DNA from: Tardiphaga sp.
GTDB taxonomy: Bacteria; Pseudomonadota; Alphaproteobacteria; Rhizobiales; Xanthobacteraceae
Reading direction: 5' to 3'
Length of the DNA stretch: 8,237 nt
Assembly: GCA_014377915.1 (NCBI GenBank)
Contig: JACMOT010000146.1
Coordinates: 1-8,237 of the forward strand
Under the pieces are notes generated by a model. It worked only from the letters and a program-made list of their open reading frames with translations. It was not told where the DNA came from and ran no database searches. Shown here in pieces: positions 1-5,962 of the stretch. A program made the translations under genes and the position numbers. Every line of letters starts with the position of its first letter. The stretch's first letter is position 1.

Positions 1-877
1 GATGATCGCGCAGCGGCCGGGCTTTACCTCGCCGACGCTGCTGGCGCGCCAGCTGGCCGTCGTCGATCAGCTCTCCAAGGGCCGCGTGTCGCTGCACGTC
101 ATCACCGGCGGTAATGCCACCGAGCTGCGCCAGGACGGCAATACGCTCGACGACAAGGACGAGCGCTATGCCCGCACCGACGAGTGGCTCGACGTCATCA
201 AGCAGGAATGGGCCAGCGAAAAGCCGTTCACCTACAAGGGCAAGTACTATCAGGTCGAGAACGGCTTTGCGCAGGTCAAGCCTCACAGCCCGATCCGCAT
301 CTTCGTCGGCGGCGCATCGGATGCGGCGATCGAGGTCGCCGGCAAGCACGCCGATACTTTTGCGCTGTGGGGTGAATCCTACGTCCAGGTGCGCGACGTC
401 ACTTCGCGCGTCCGCGCCGCGGCAGCCAGGCACGGTCGGCCGGCGCCGCGTTTCAGCCTGTCGGTGCGGCCGATCATTGCCGACACCGAGGAGAAGGCCT
501 GGGCGAAGGCCGACGACATCCTGGCTCGCGCGACCGCCTTGCAGGACAAGACCGGCTATCGCAAGCCGGCCGACGGCCATGCCACCGCTGGCGCGAAGCG
601 GCTGCTGGCGCTGGCGGAGCAGGGCACCCGCATCGACAAGCGGTTGTGGACCGAGATGGCTGCGCTGACCGGCGCCAACTCAAACACCACGGCGCTGGTC
701 GGCACGCCCGAGCAGGTCGCAGAAGTGTTCGGCGACTATTACGATCTCGGCGTCAGCCATTTCCTGATCCGCGGCTTCGATCCCCTGATCGACGCCATCG
801 ACTACGGTCGTGATCTCATTCCCCGTACCCGCGAACTGATCGCGGGTCGCGGTGCTCCCAAGGAAGTTGCAGCCTGA
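1..877 (+). CDS. SsuD-like FMNH2-dependent alkanesulfonate monooxygenase (5' partial)
   Basis: Luciferase-like flavin monooxygenase of the SsuD group, which cleaves alkanesulfonates to aldehyde and sulfite with FMNH2 and O2 in the cytoplasm. The frame is open at the left edge. The ATG at base 2 is an internal Met, because the visible protein begins at the conserved RPG..PT..AR segment, some 80-90 residues into a family of about 380. Visible family features are LSKGR (24-28), VITGGN (33-38), DERY (53-56), FVGGASDAA (101-109), ALWGE (121-125), ALVGTPEQVAE (231-241) and the C-terminal RGFDPLIDAIDYGRDLIP. The Arg of SVRP (156) seems to match the active-site Arg226 of E. coli SsuD, but the nearby His228 is not evident, so the substrate may differ from that of E. 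coli. The stop overlaps the next gene's ATG (TGATG), indicating translational coupling with a sulfonate-type binding protein. Other organosulfur monooxygenases of the same superfamily cannot be excluded. Confidence 0.85.
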   Translation, partial: MIAQRPGFTSPTLLARQLAVVDQLSKGRVSLHVITGGNATELRQDGNTLDDKDERYARTDEWLDVIKQEWASEKPFTYKGKYYQVENGFAQVKPHSPIRIFVGGASDAAIEVAGKHADTFALWGESYVQVRDVTSRVRAAAARHGRPAPRFSLSVRPIIADTEEKAWAKADDILARATALQDKTGYRKPADGHATAGAKRLLALAEQGTRIDKRLWTEMAALTGANSNTTALVGTPEQVAEVFGDYYDLGVSHFLIRGFDPLIDAIDYGRDLIPRTRELIAGRGAPKEVAA

Positions 878-1818
878 TGAAAAAACTTATCCTCGTCGCA
901 GCAATGCTTGCGGCATCGCTGTCCTCCGCCCGTGCCGAAACCACGCTGATCGTCGGCGACCAGAAGGGCAATTCGCGCGCCGTGATGGAAGCCTCCGGAG
1001 TCCTCAAGGATATGCCGTACAAGATCGAGTGGAAGGAGTTTGCCGCGGCAGCGCCGTTGCTCGAGGCACTCGGCGCCGGTGCAATCGAGACCGGGCTGGT
1101 CGGCGACGCGCCGTTTACCTTCGCAGCGGCCGCCAACGTGCCCGTCAAGGCGATCGGCGCGATCCGGCAGACACAGGACGGTCTGGCGGTGCTGGTGCCG
1201 AAAGAGTCTGCGATAAAGAGTTTTGACGAGTTGAAGGGCAAGAAGATCGCGACCGGCCGCGGCTCGATCGGACATCAGCTCATTCTCGCTGCGCTGGAGT
1301 CGAGGGGCTGGACGCCTGCCGACATTCAGCTCGTATTTCTCGCGCCCGCCGACGCCAAGGTCGCTTACAGCCGCGGCTCGGTCGATGCGTGGTCGACCTG
1401 GGAGCCCTATGTCAGCCAGGAGGAGGTGCTGTTCCAATCGCGCCGCATCCTGACGGCAGAAGGCCTGACCTCCGGACTCAGCCTGCAGGTCGCGACACCA
1501 ACCGCGATCAAGGACAAGCGGCCGGAGTTGGAAGACTATCTGCAGCGGCTCACCAAGGCGCGCGCCTGGGCTCTCAGCAACGGGCAGAGCTATTCGGAGA
1601 CCTGGGGCAAGCTGATGAACGTGGCGCCGTCGGTGCCGCTGAACTGGCTCACGCGTGCAAAAATCCGTATCGCACCGATCGATGATGGCGTGGTGGCGGA
1701 CGAGCAGAAGACGATCGACCTCTATCTGCGCGCCGGGCTGATCACGCAGAAGCTCGATGCCGCGACGTTGGTCGATAGATCGTTCAGCGACGCGATCGGC
1801 AAGGGCGCTGGGTTGTAG
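877..1818 (+). CDS. ABC transporter substrate-binding protein, SsuA/TauA (aliphatic sulfonate) type
   Basis: Periplasmic binding protein of the NMT1/SsuA-like class, 313 aa, close to the usual length of about 320. The N-terminus is a clear Sec signal: MKK, a hydrophobic run, then ARA with likely cleavage after residue 20. Conserved blocks are the [27 protein letters not shown] region (54-80, two-lobe ligand cleft), the segment [20 protein letters not shown], and [10 protein letters not shown], the typical second-lobe motif of sulfonate and nitrate/taurine binders. The ATG start is set by AAGGAAG at 860-866, 10 nt upstream, and by the 1-base overlap with the monooxygenase gene. It should deliver a sulfonate to an SsuC/SsuB-like permease and ATPase. 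Neither follows it here, so they must be upstream of the window or elsewhere. Assignment to sulfonates rests on family resemblance plus the monooxygenase neighbour; the exact ligand is not visible. Confidence 0.85.
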   Translation: MKKLILVAAMLAASLSSARAETTLIVGDQKGNSRAVMEASGVLKDMPYKIEWKEFAAAAPLLEALGAGAIETGLVGDAPFTFAAAANVPVKAIGAIRQTQDGLAVLVPKESAIKSFDELKGKKIATGRGSIGHQLILAALESRGWTPADIQLVFLAPADAKVAYSRGSVDAWSTWEPYVSQEEVLFQSRRILTAEGLTSGLSLQVATPTAIKDKRPELEDYLQRLTKARAWALSNGQSYSETWGKLMNVAPSVPLNWLTRAKIRIAPIDDGVVADEQKTIDLYLRAGLITQKLDAATLVDRSFSDAIGKGAGL

Positions 1819-1829
1819 CAGCGAACTCT

Positions 1830-1966
1830 GTCGTTCCGGGGCGCGAGCGCATCAGCGCGAGCGAACCCGGAACCTCGACATGTTCAACACATCTGGATTC
1901 CCCGCCACTCCAATTGGAGTGGCTTAGGTTCGCGTTCGGCTTACGCCGCCCGCGCCCCGGAATGAC
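1830..1966. repeat. Intergenic palindromic repeat of the Bradyrhizobium group
   Basis: The ends are inverted copies: GTCGTTCCGGGGCGCG (1830-1845) matches the reverse complement of CGCGCCCCGGAATGAC (1951-1966) at 15 of 16 bases. Inside, TTCCGGG (1834-1840) pairs perfectly with CCCGGAA (1866-1872) around a GCGCGAGCGC-rich loop, and ATTCC (1897-1901) can pair with GGAAT (1959-1963). From general knowledge, elements with these ends are scattered between genes in Bradyrhizobium and relatives. It lies 11 bp after the binding-protein stop and, as RNA, would fold into strong hairpins, so it may end or protect the transcript of the upstream operon. Its right end supplies an ATG in frame with the amidase gene. 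Confidence 0.75.
1904..1923. repeat. Perfect 20-bp palindrome inside the intergenic repeat
   Basis: GCCACTCCAATTGGAGTGGC is its own reverse complement over all 20 bases. It sits where, as I remember copies of this repeat family, the sequence normally runs from GATTCC straight to GGGTTCGCG. It therefore looks like an extra piece of about 25 bp within the right arm. It could be a variant of the repeat, a small insertion or a binding site; the sequence does not decide. Confidence 0.7.
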
Positions 1967-2045
1967 AGCCTTGGCTCGGAATTATCCCATCCGTAAATCC
2001 ACGTATGGCCTGTCTCTCCTCGTCGGCACAGGATCGCCGCCGAAC

Positions 2046-2050
2046 GGAGA
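2046..2050 (+). promoter_or_regulatory. Ribosome binding site deciding the amiE start
   Basis: GGAGA lies 7 nt upstream of the ACG codon at 2058-2060, the codon that aligns with the initiator of known AmiE proteins. The spacing is ideal for starting at 2058. No comparable site lies close before the upstream in-frame TTG (1914) or ATG (1962), where the preceding bases belong to the repeat. Confidence 0.5.
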
Positions 2051-2057
2051 CAGTATC

Positions 2058-3098
2058 ACGCATCACGGCGATATTTCATCCAGCAAGGACGCGGTCGGCG
2101 TCGCCGTCGTGAACTACAAGATGCCGCGGCTGCATACCAAGGCCGAGGTGCTGGCCAACGCGCACAAGATCGCCGACATGATCGTCGGCATGAAGTCCGG
2201 ACTGCCCGGCATGGACTTGGTGATCTTCCCGGAATATTCGACGCAGGGCATCATGGACGACTCCGCGGAGATGTACGAGACGGCTTCACAGGTCCCGGGC
2301 GAGGAGATCGACATCTTCGCAGTCGCCTGCCGCAAGGCGAAAGTGTGGGGCGTGTTCTCGCTGACCGGCGAGCGGCATGAACAATATCCCAACAAGGCGC
2401 CGTACAACACGCTGATCCTGATGAACGATCAGGGCGAGATCGTGCAGAAATATCGCAAGATCATGCCGTGGGTGCCGATCGAGGGCTGGTATCCCGGCAA
2501 CTGCACCTATGTGTCGGAAGGCCCAAAAGGCCTGAAGGTCTCGCTGATCATCTGCGACGACGGCAACTATCCCGAGATCTGGCGCGACTGCGCGCTGAAG
2601 GGCGCCGAACTGATCGTGCGCTGCCAGGGCCACATGTATCCGGCCAAGGACCAGCATGTGCTGATGGCCAAGGCGATGGCCTGGGCGAACAACGTCTATG
2701 TCGCCGTTGCCAACGCTTCCGGATTCGACGGCGTCTACTCGTATTTCGGCCACTCCGCGATCATCGGCTTCGACGGCCGCACGCTCGGCGAATGCGGCGA
2801 GGAGGATTACGGCATCCAGTATGCGGCGCTGTCGAAATCGCTGATCCGCGATGCGCGGCGCACCGGACAATCGGAGAACCATCTGTTCAAGCTGCTGCAC
2901 CGCGGCTACACCGGCACCATCAATTCCGGCGAGAGCAACAAGTGCGTCTCGGGCTGCCCGTTCGATTTCTATTCGACCTGGGTCAACGATCCCGAAAAGG
3001 CCCGCGACAATGTCGAGGCCTTCACCCGCACCACGGTCGGCGTCGAGGAATGCCCGATCGAGGGATTGCCGCACGAGGGCATGCTGAACGATCGCTGA
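2058..3098 (+). CDS. amiE: Aliphatic amidase (acylamide amidohydrolase), start codon ACG or lost
   Basis: Nitrilase-superfamily amidase (EC 3.5.1.4) that hydrolyses short aliphatic amides such as acetamide to the acid and ammonia in the cytoplasm. The sequence follows Pseudomonas AmiE almost throughout: [64 protein letters not shown]. Counting from ACG 2058, the catalytic residues fall exactly at the AmiE positions: Glu59 (FPEYS), Lys134 (KYRKIMPW), Glu142 (PIEGWYP) and Cys166 (ICDDG). The length is 346 aa, identical to P. aeruginosa AmiE, which begins MRHGDISSS; here the first codons read T-H-H-G-D. In-frame starts upstream are TTG 1914 and ATG 1962, which add 48 and 32 residues of repeat-derived or non-coding-like sequence. 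Downstream, GTG 2109 or ATG 2121 would lose the first conserved strand. Residue 67 is Asp where Pseudomonas has Tyr. No amiR/amiC-type regulator is adjacent. Function is certain at family level; expression is doubtful. Confidence 0.9.
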   Translation, partial: THHGDISSSKDAVGVAVVNYKMPRLHTKAEVLANAHKIADMIVGMKSGLPGMDLVIFPEYSTQGIMDDSAEMYETASQVPGEEIDIFAVACRKAKVWGVFSLTGERHEQYPNKAPYNTLILMNDQGEIVQKYRKIMPWVPIEGWYPGNCTYVSEGPKGLKVSLIICDDGNYPEIWRDCALKGAELIVRCQGHMYPAKDQHVLMAKAMAWANNVYVAVANASGFDGVYSYFGHSAIIGFDGRTLGECGEEDYGIQYAALSKSLIRDARRTGQSENHLFKLLHRGYTGTINSGESNKCVSGCPFDFYSTWVNDPEKARDNVEAFTRTTVGVEECPIEGLPHEGMLNDR

Positions 3099-3108
3099 GG
3101 CACGGGCG

Positions 3109-4545
3109 TCACGCGCAATGTTCGGCGATGAAATCTCGGAAGCGCGGGTCGCCGACATGGGCGATGTTGACACGCATGGCTGGCGGTGATGACGACCCGT
3201 CCGGATTGAAGGCGGAGCCGGGCGCCAGCAGGATGCTCTGCTCGGCGGCGATGCGCGATAGCTGCGTGTCGTTGATGTGCTCGGGCAATCCGCACCACAT
3301 GTAAAATCCGCCGCGCGGCTGGCCGAACACCGGCAGGCCGATCTGCTGCAAGGTGTCAAATGCCTGGCGCGTGGCTTCCTCGATCCGTCCGGTGAGGCGC
3401 TTCAGATGGCCGCGGTAGCGCCCGCTGGTGATCAGATCGAAAATGATCTGCTCGACATAGCCGGAAGAGTTGGCACGCGTGATCATCTTGAGATCAGCGA
3501 GCTGGCCGATCACGTCGGTATTGCCCGCGATGTAGCCGGAGCGCAGGCTGGCTGACAGGGTTTTCGCGAAGGTGCCGACATAGGTCACGCGGTCGAGCTG
3601 GTCGAGCGCCGCCAGCCGCGGCGTCGCATTCGCCAGCACGTCGGCGAACGGATCGGATTCCACGATCCGCAAGTTCAGTTCGCTGGCGGTTCGCAACACG
3701 CGGTACGCCACGGGCAGGGTGATCGAGCAGCCCGTCGGATTCTGCGCCAGCGACTGCGTGAAGAAGATTTTGGCGCCTGATGCCGCAGCCTTGGCGGCGA
3801 GATCGTCGGGATCCGGGCCATCGACCGTGCGGCGGACGCCGATCAGGCGGGCCTTCGCCAGCCGCAGCTTGCCGAACAGCGGATAGTAGCCGGGGCTGTC
3901 GACCAGTACGGCGTCGCCCGGCTCGACGAACTGGCGCACGATCATGTCGAGCGCGTCGTTGGCACCCTGGGTCAACAACACCTGCGCCGGCGCAGCCGCG
4001 ATCGAGCGCTCGGTCAGGAAGCCCGCGATACGTTCGCGCAGCGCCAGCAGGCCGTAGGGACTGCCATAGCTCTCGGGCAGGGTGCGCTGGCCGGGCCGGC
4101 TCACCGGCCGCAACTGGCCGATCTCGGCGCCCTCCATCCAGGCCGGAGGCGGCCGGCCATCGCCGACGCGAACCTCGTAGCGCTTCTCGAGCTGTTCGCG
4201 CAGCAGCCAGACGCTGTCGACCGCGTCGATGCGCGCAGGCTCAGGCGTCTGCGTGCCCTTCGTCCGGTTCAGCGACACGTAGAAGCCGGAGCCGGGGCGG
4301 CTCTCGATCTGGCCGGCGGCTACCAGACGATCATAGGCATCGACGATGGTGTTCTTGGAGGCCGCGAAGGCGAGTGCCGCGTGGCGCGTCGAGGGCAGGC
4401 GTTCGCCGGGCCGGATCAGCCCCCGCTCGATGCGGGAAATGACCTCGTCCACGATGGTTTCGACCCGCGAGCGGCTGTTCCCCCGGTCAGGCTGCTGAAC
4501 TGTACCCATTGCACCGATGGTACGGACCTTAGCCAAATAGTGCAA
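3109..4545 (-). CDS. MocR-family regulator: GntR DNA-binding domain fused to PLP aminotransferase-like domain
   Basis: 478 aa from a TTG start. Residues about 25-92 form a GntR winged helix-turn-helix (RGLIRPGERLPSTRHAA, SKNTIVDAYDRLVAAGQIE, RPGSGFYV). A linker of about 60 residues leads to a fold-type I aminotransferase domain (about 155-478). Its cofactor residues are in place: QNPTG (268-272), ESDPF with Asp298, the PLP Lys328 in TFAKTLS, and Arg458 in MRVN. Such proteins sense amines, amino acids or PLP and usually control a divergent gene and themselves; here the divergent neighbour is HMG-CoA reductase. The TTG at 4545 has AAGGA 5 nt upstream. An alternative ATG at 4507-4509 gives 466 aa but lacks a close ribosome site. 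The 3' end converges on amiE with a 10-bp gap, so the two genes may interfere by read-through. The effector cannot be read from the sequence. Confidence 0.9.
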   Translation of the reverse strand: MHYLAKVRTIGAMGTVQQPDRGNSRSRVETIVDEVISRIERGLIRPGERLPSTRHAALAFAASKNTIVDAYDRLVAAGQIESRPGSGFYVSLNRTKGTQTPEPARIDAVDSVWLLREQLEKRYEVRVGDGRPPPAWMEGAEIGQLRPVSRPGQRTLPESYGSPYGLLALRERIAGFLTERSIAAAPAQVLLTQGANDALDMIVRQFVEPGDAVLVDSPGYYPLFGKLRLAKARLIGVRRTVDGPDPDDLAAKAAASGAKIFFTQSLAQNPTGCSITLPVAYRVLRTASELNLRIVESDPFADVLANATPRLAALDQLDRVTYVGTFAKTLSASLRSGYIAGNTDVIGQLADLKMITRANSSGYVEQIIFDLITSGRYRGHLKRLTGRIEEATRQAFDTLQQIGLPVFGQPRGGFYMWCGLPEHINDTQLSRIAAEQSILLAPGSAFNPDGSSSPPAMRVNIAHVGDPRFRDFIAEHCA

Positions 4546-4575
4546 AGCGTTCCTTGCGGCGTACCCCTCTCACCG
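4502..4575. promoter_or_regulatory. Direct repeat, candidate MocR operator
   Basis: GTACCCATTGCACCG (4502-4516) and GTACCCCTCTCACCG (4561-4575) match at 12 of 15 bases, as GTACCC-nTnn-CACCG, on the same strand and 59 bp apart start to start. MocR regulators such as GabR are known to bind direct repeats between divergent genes, which makes this a reasonable operator. The left copy covers the alternative ATG of the regulator; the right copy lies in the presumed promoter of the HMG-CoA reductase gene. An additional GGTAC at 4519-4523 makes a 5-bp inverted arm with GTACC 4502-4506. Binding is inferred. Confidence 0.4.
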
Positions 4576-4581
4576 TACAGT
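4554..4581 (+). promoter_or_regulatory. Possible promoter of the HMG-CoA reductase gene
   Basis: TTGCGG (4554-4559) and TACAGT (4576-4581) with a 16-bp spacer resemble -35 and -10 boxes; TACAGT keeps four of six consensus bases, TTGCGG three. The right copy of the direct repeat fills the spacer, where a bound regulator could repress or remodel the promoter. The match is weak, and alphaproteobacterial promoters are hard to call by eye. Confidence 0.25.
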
Positions 4582-4628
4582 TTCCGCAACCGAAAAGCCC
4601 CTCAGAGGCATCGGACCGGAGACGCTCT

Positions 4629-5912
4629 ATGACCATCCCCCAGCACGGCCACAACCGCTCGTCGCGGATCGGCGGCTTTCACCGCAAGTCGCCGCAGGAG
4701 CGCCTCGACCTCGTGGCCGCCTTCGCCGGGCTCGACGACGCGACCACGCGGCATCTCGCCGACATGGGCAACCTGCCGGTGCCATTGGCGGACAAGATGA
4801 TCGAGAACGTCATCGCCACGATGAACATTCCCATCGGCATTGCCACGAATGTGAAGATCGACGGCGAAGACGTTCTGATCCCGATGGCGACCGAGGAATC
4901 CTCCGTCGTCGCCGCCGTCTGCAACGCGTCGCGCCAGACTTACGATCAGGGATTCACGACCTCGGTGTCGGGGACGCTGATGATCGCGCAGGTGCAGGCG
5001 GTCGATGTGCCCGATCCGCACGCCGCGCGGCTGCGGCTGCTGGAACGGCGCGACGAGATCCGCGCGATCTGCGACGGCTGTGATCCGCTGCTGGTGAAGC
5101 TCGGCGGCGGCTTTCGCGATGTCGAGGTGCGCATCCTCGATACGCTGGGCGGCACCATGCTGATCACCCACCTGATCGTCGATACCCGCGACGCGATGGG
5201 CGCCAACGCCGTCAACACTATGGCCGAGAAGATCGCGCCGCACATCGCCGGCTGGACCGGCGGCCGGGTGTTCCTGCGCATCCTCTCCAATCTCGCCGAC
5301 CGGCGGCTGGCGCGCGCGCATGCGGTGTGGAAGCTCGATGAGATCGGCGGCGCAAGCGTGCGCGACGGCATCCTCAGCGCCTACCACTTTGCCGCCGCCG
5401 ATCCCTATCGCCCGGCCACCCATAACAAGGGCATCATGAACGGCATCAGCGCCGTCGTGCTGGCGACCGGCAACGACACACGCGCGGTCGAGGCGGGGGC
5501 GCACGCCTATGCCGCCCCCGACGGCCGTTACACCAGCCTGACGCGCTACGAGATCAACAAGGACGGCGATCTCAGCGGCTCGATAGAACTGCCGCTCGCG
5601 GTCGGCCTGATCGGCGGCGCGACCAAGATCCATCCAACCGCCCAGGCCTGCCTGAAAATCCTCGGCGTCACCACCGCGGAACGGCTGGCCCGGATCATCG
5701 CAGCGGTTGGCCTGGCGCAGAATTTCTCGGCGTTGAAGGCGCTGGCCACGGTCGGCATTCAGTCCGGCCACATGGCGCTGCATGCGCAGAACGTCGCGAT
5801 CATGGCCGGCGGCGTCGGCGACGAAGTCGATGCGGTCGCCAGGGTGCTGGTCGAGCAGAAGACCGTTCGCATCGACGTGGCGCAGGAAGTTCTGAGCAAG
5901 ATGCGGGGCTAG
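4629..5912 (+). CDS. mvaA: Hydroxymethylglutaryl-CoA reductase, class II (degradative type)
   Basis: 427 aa, the size of the soluble Pseudomonas mevalonii enzyme (about 428). It interconverts mevalonate + CoA + 2 NAD(P)+ and HMG-CoA + 2 NAD(P)H in the cytoplasm. Class II hallmarks are present: IENVI (58-62), TEESSVVAA with catalytic Glu90, GGGFRDVE, the nucleotide-binding DAMGANAVNTM (188-198), LRILSNLADRRLARA, HNKGIMNG with Lys267, ATGNDTRAVEAGAHAYA with Asp283, GLIGGATKIHP, and GHMALHAQN with His381. All four catalytic residues are intact and there is no membrane domain. The ATG at 4629 has GGAG 7 nt upstream; the TTG at 4554 would add 25 residues unlike the family and is not used. The gene is divergent from the MocR regulator and followed 50 bp later by a binding-protein gene. 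Since alphaproteobacteria of this type use the MEP route, oxidation of mevalonate to HMG-CoA is the likely direction. An HMG-CoA lyase is not in view. Confidence 0.93.
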   Translation: MTIPQHGHNRSSRIGGFHRKSPQERLDLVAAFAGLDDATTRHLADMGNLPVPLADKMIENVIATMNIPIGIATNVKIDGEDVLIPMATEESSVVAAVCNASRQTYDQGFTTSVSGTLMIAQVQAVDVPDPHAARLRLLERRDEIRAICDGCDPLLVKLGGGFRDVEVRILDTLGGTMLITHLIVDTRDAMGANAVNTMAEKIAPHIAGWTGGRVFLRILSNLADRRLARAHAVWKLDEIGGASVRDGILSAYHFAAADPYRPATHNKGIMNGISAVVLATGNDTRAVEAGAHAYAAPDGRYTSLTRYEINKDGDLSGSIELPLAVGLIGGATKIHPTAQACLKILGVTTAERLARIIAAVGLAQNFSALKALATVGIQSGHMALHAQNVAIMAGGVGDEVDAVARVLVEQKTVRIDVAQEVLSKMRG

Positions 5913-5962
5913 CCGTACGACGACACCAACGAACAACAAAACGACCATTGGGAGGATACCAG

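Noticed and set aside
1972..1987. Sigma-54-like promoter (TGGCTCG-GAAT-TATCC) before amiE
   Set aside because: The -24 half is fair, but the invariant GC of the -12 half reads TC, so it would probably not work. No activator site was recognised.
1914..2057. N-terminal extension of amiE from TTG 1914 or ATG 1962
   Set aside because: The first part is the intergenic repeat and the rest has codon use unlike the gene. AmiE proteins begin at HGDISSS, which is preceded by its own ribosome site. Kept only as a possible current start.
2286..3359. 357-codon open frame on the - strand opposite amiE
   Set aside because: Antisense shadow spanning amiE and the regulator's 3' end; no domain recognised.
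4554..4628. Upstream TTG start for the HMG-CoA reductase
   Set aside because: Would add 25 residues without family support across the promoter region; ATG 4629 has a well-spaced GGAG.
5913..5962. Separate promoter or terminator between the reductase and the binding protein
   Set aside because: The 50 bp show a strong ribosome site but no hairpin or convincing promoter boxes, so co-transcription is the simpler reading.
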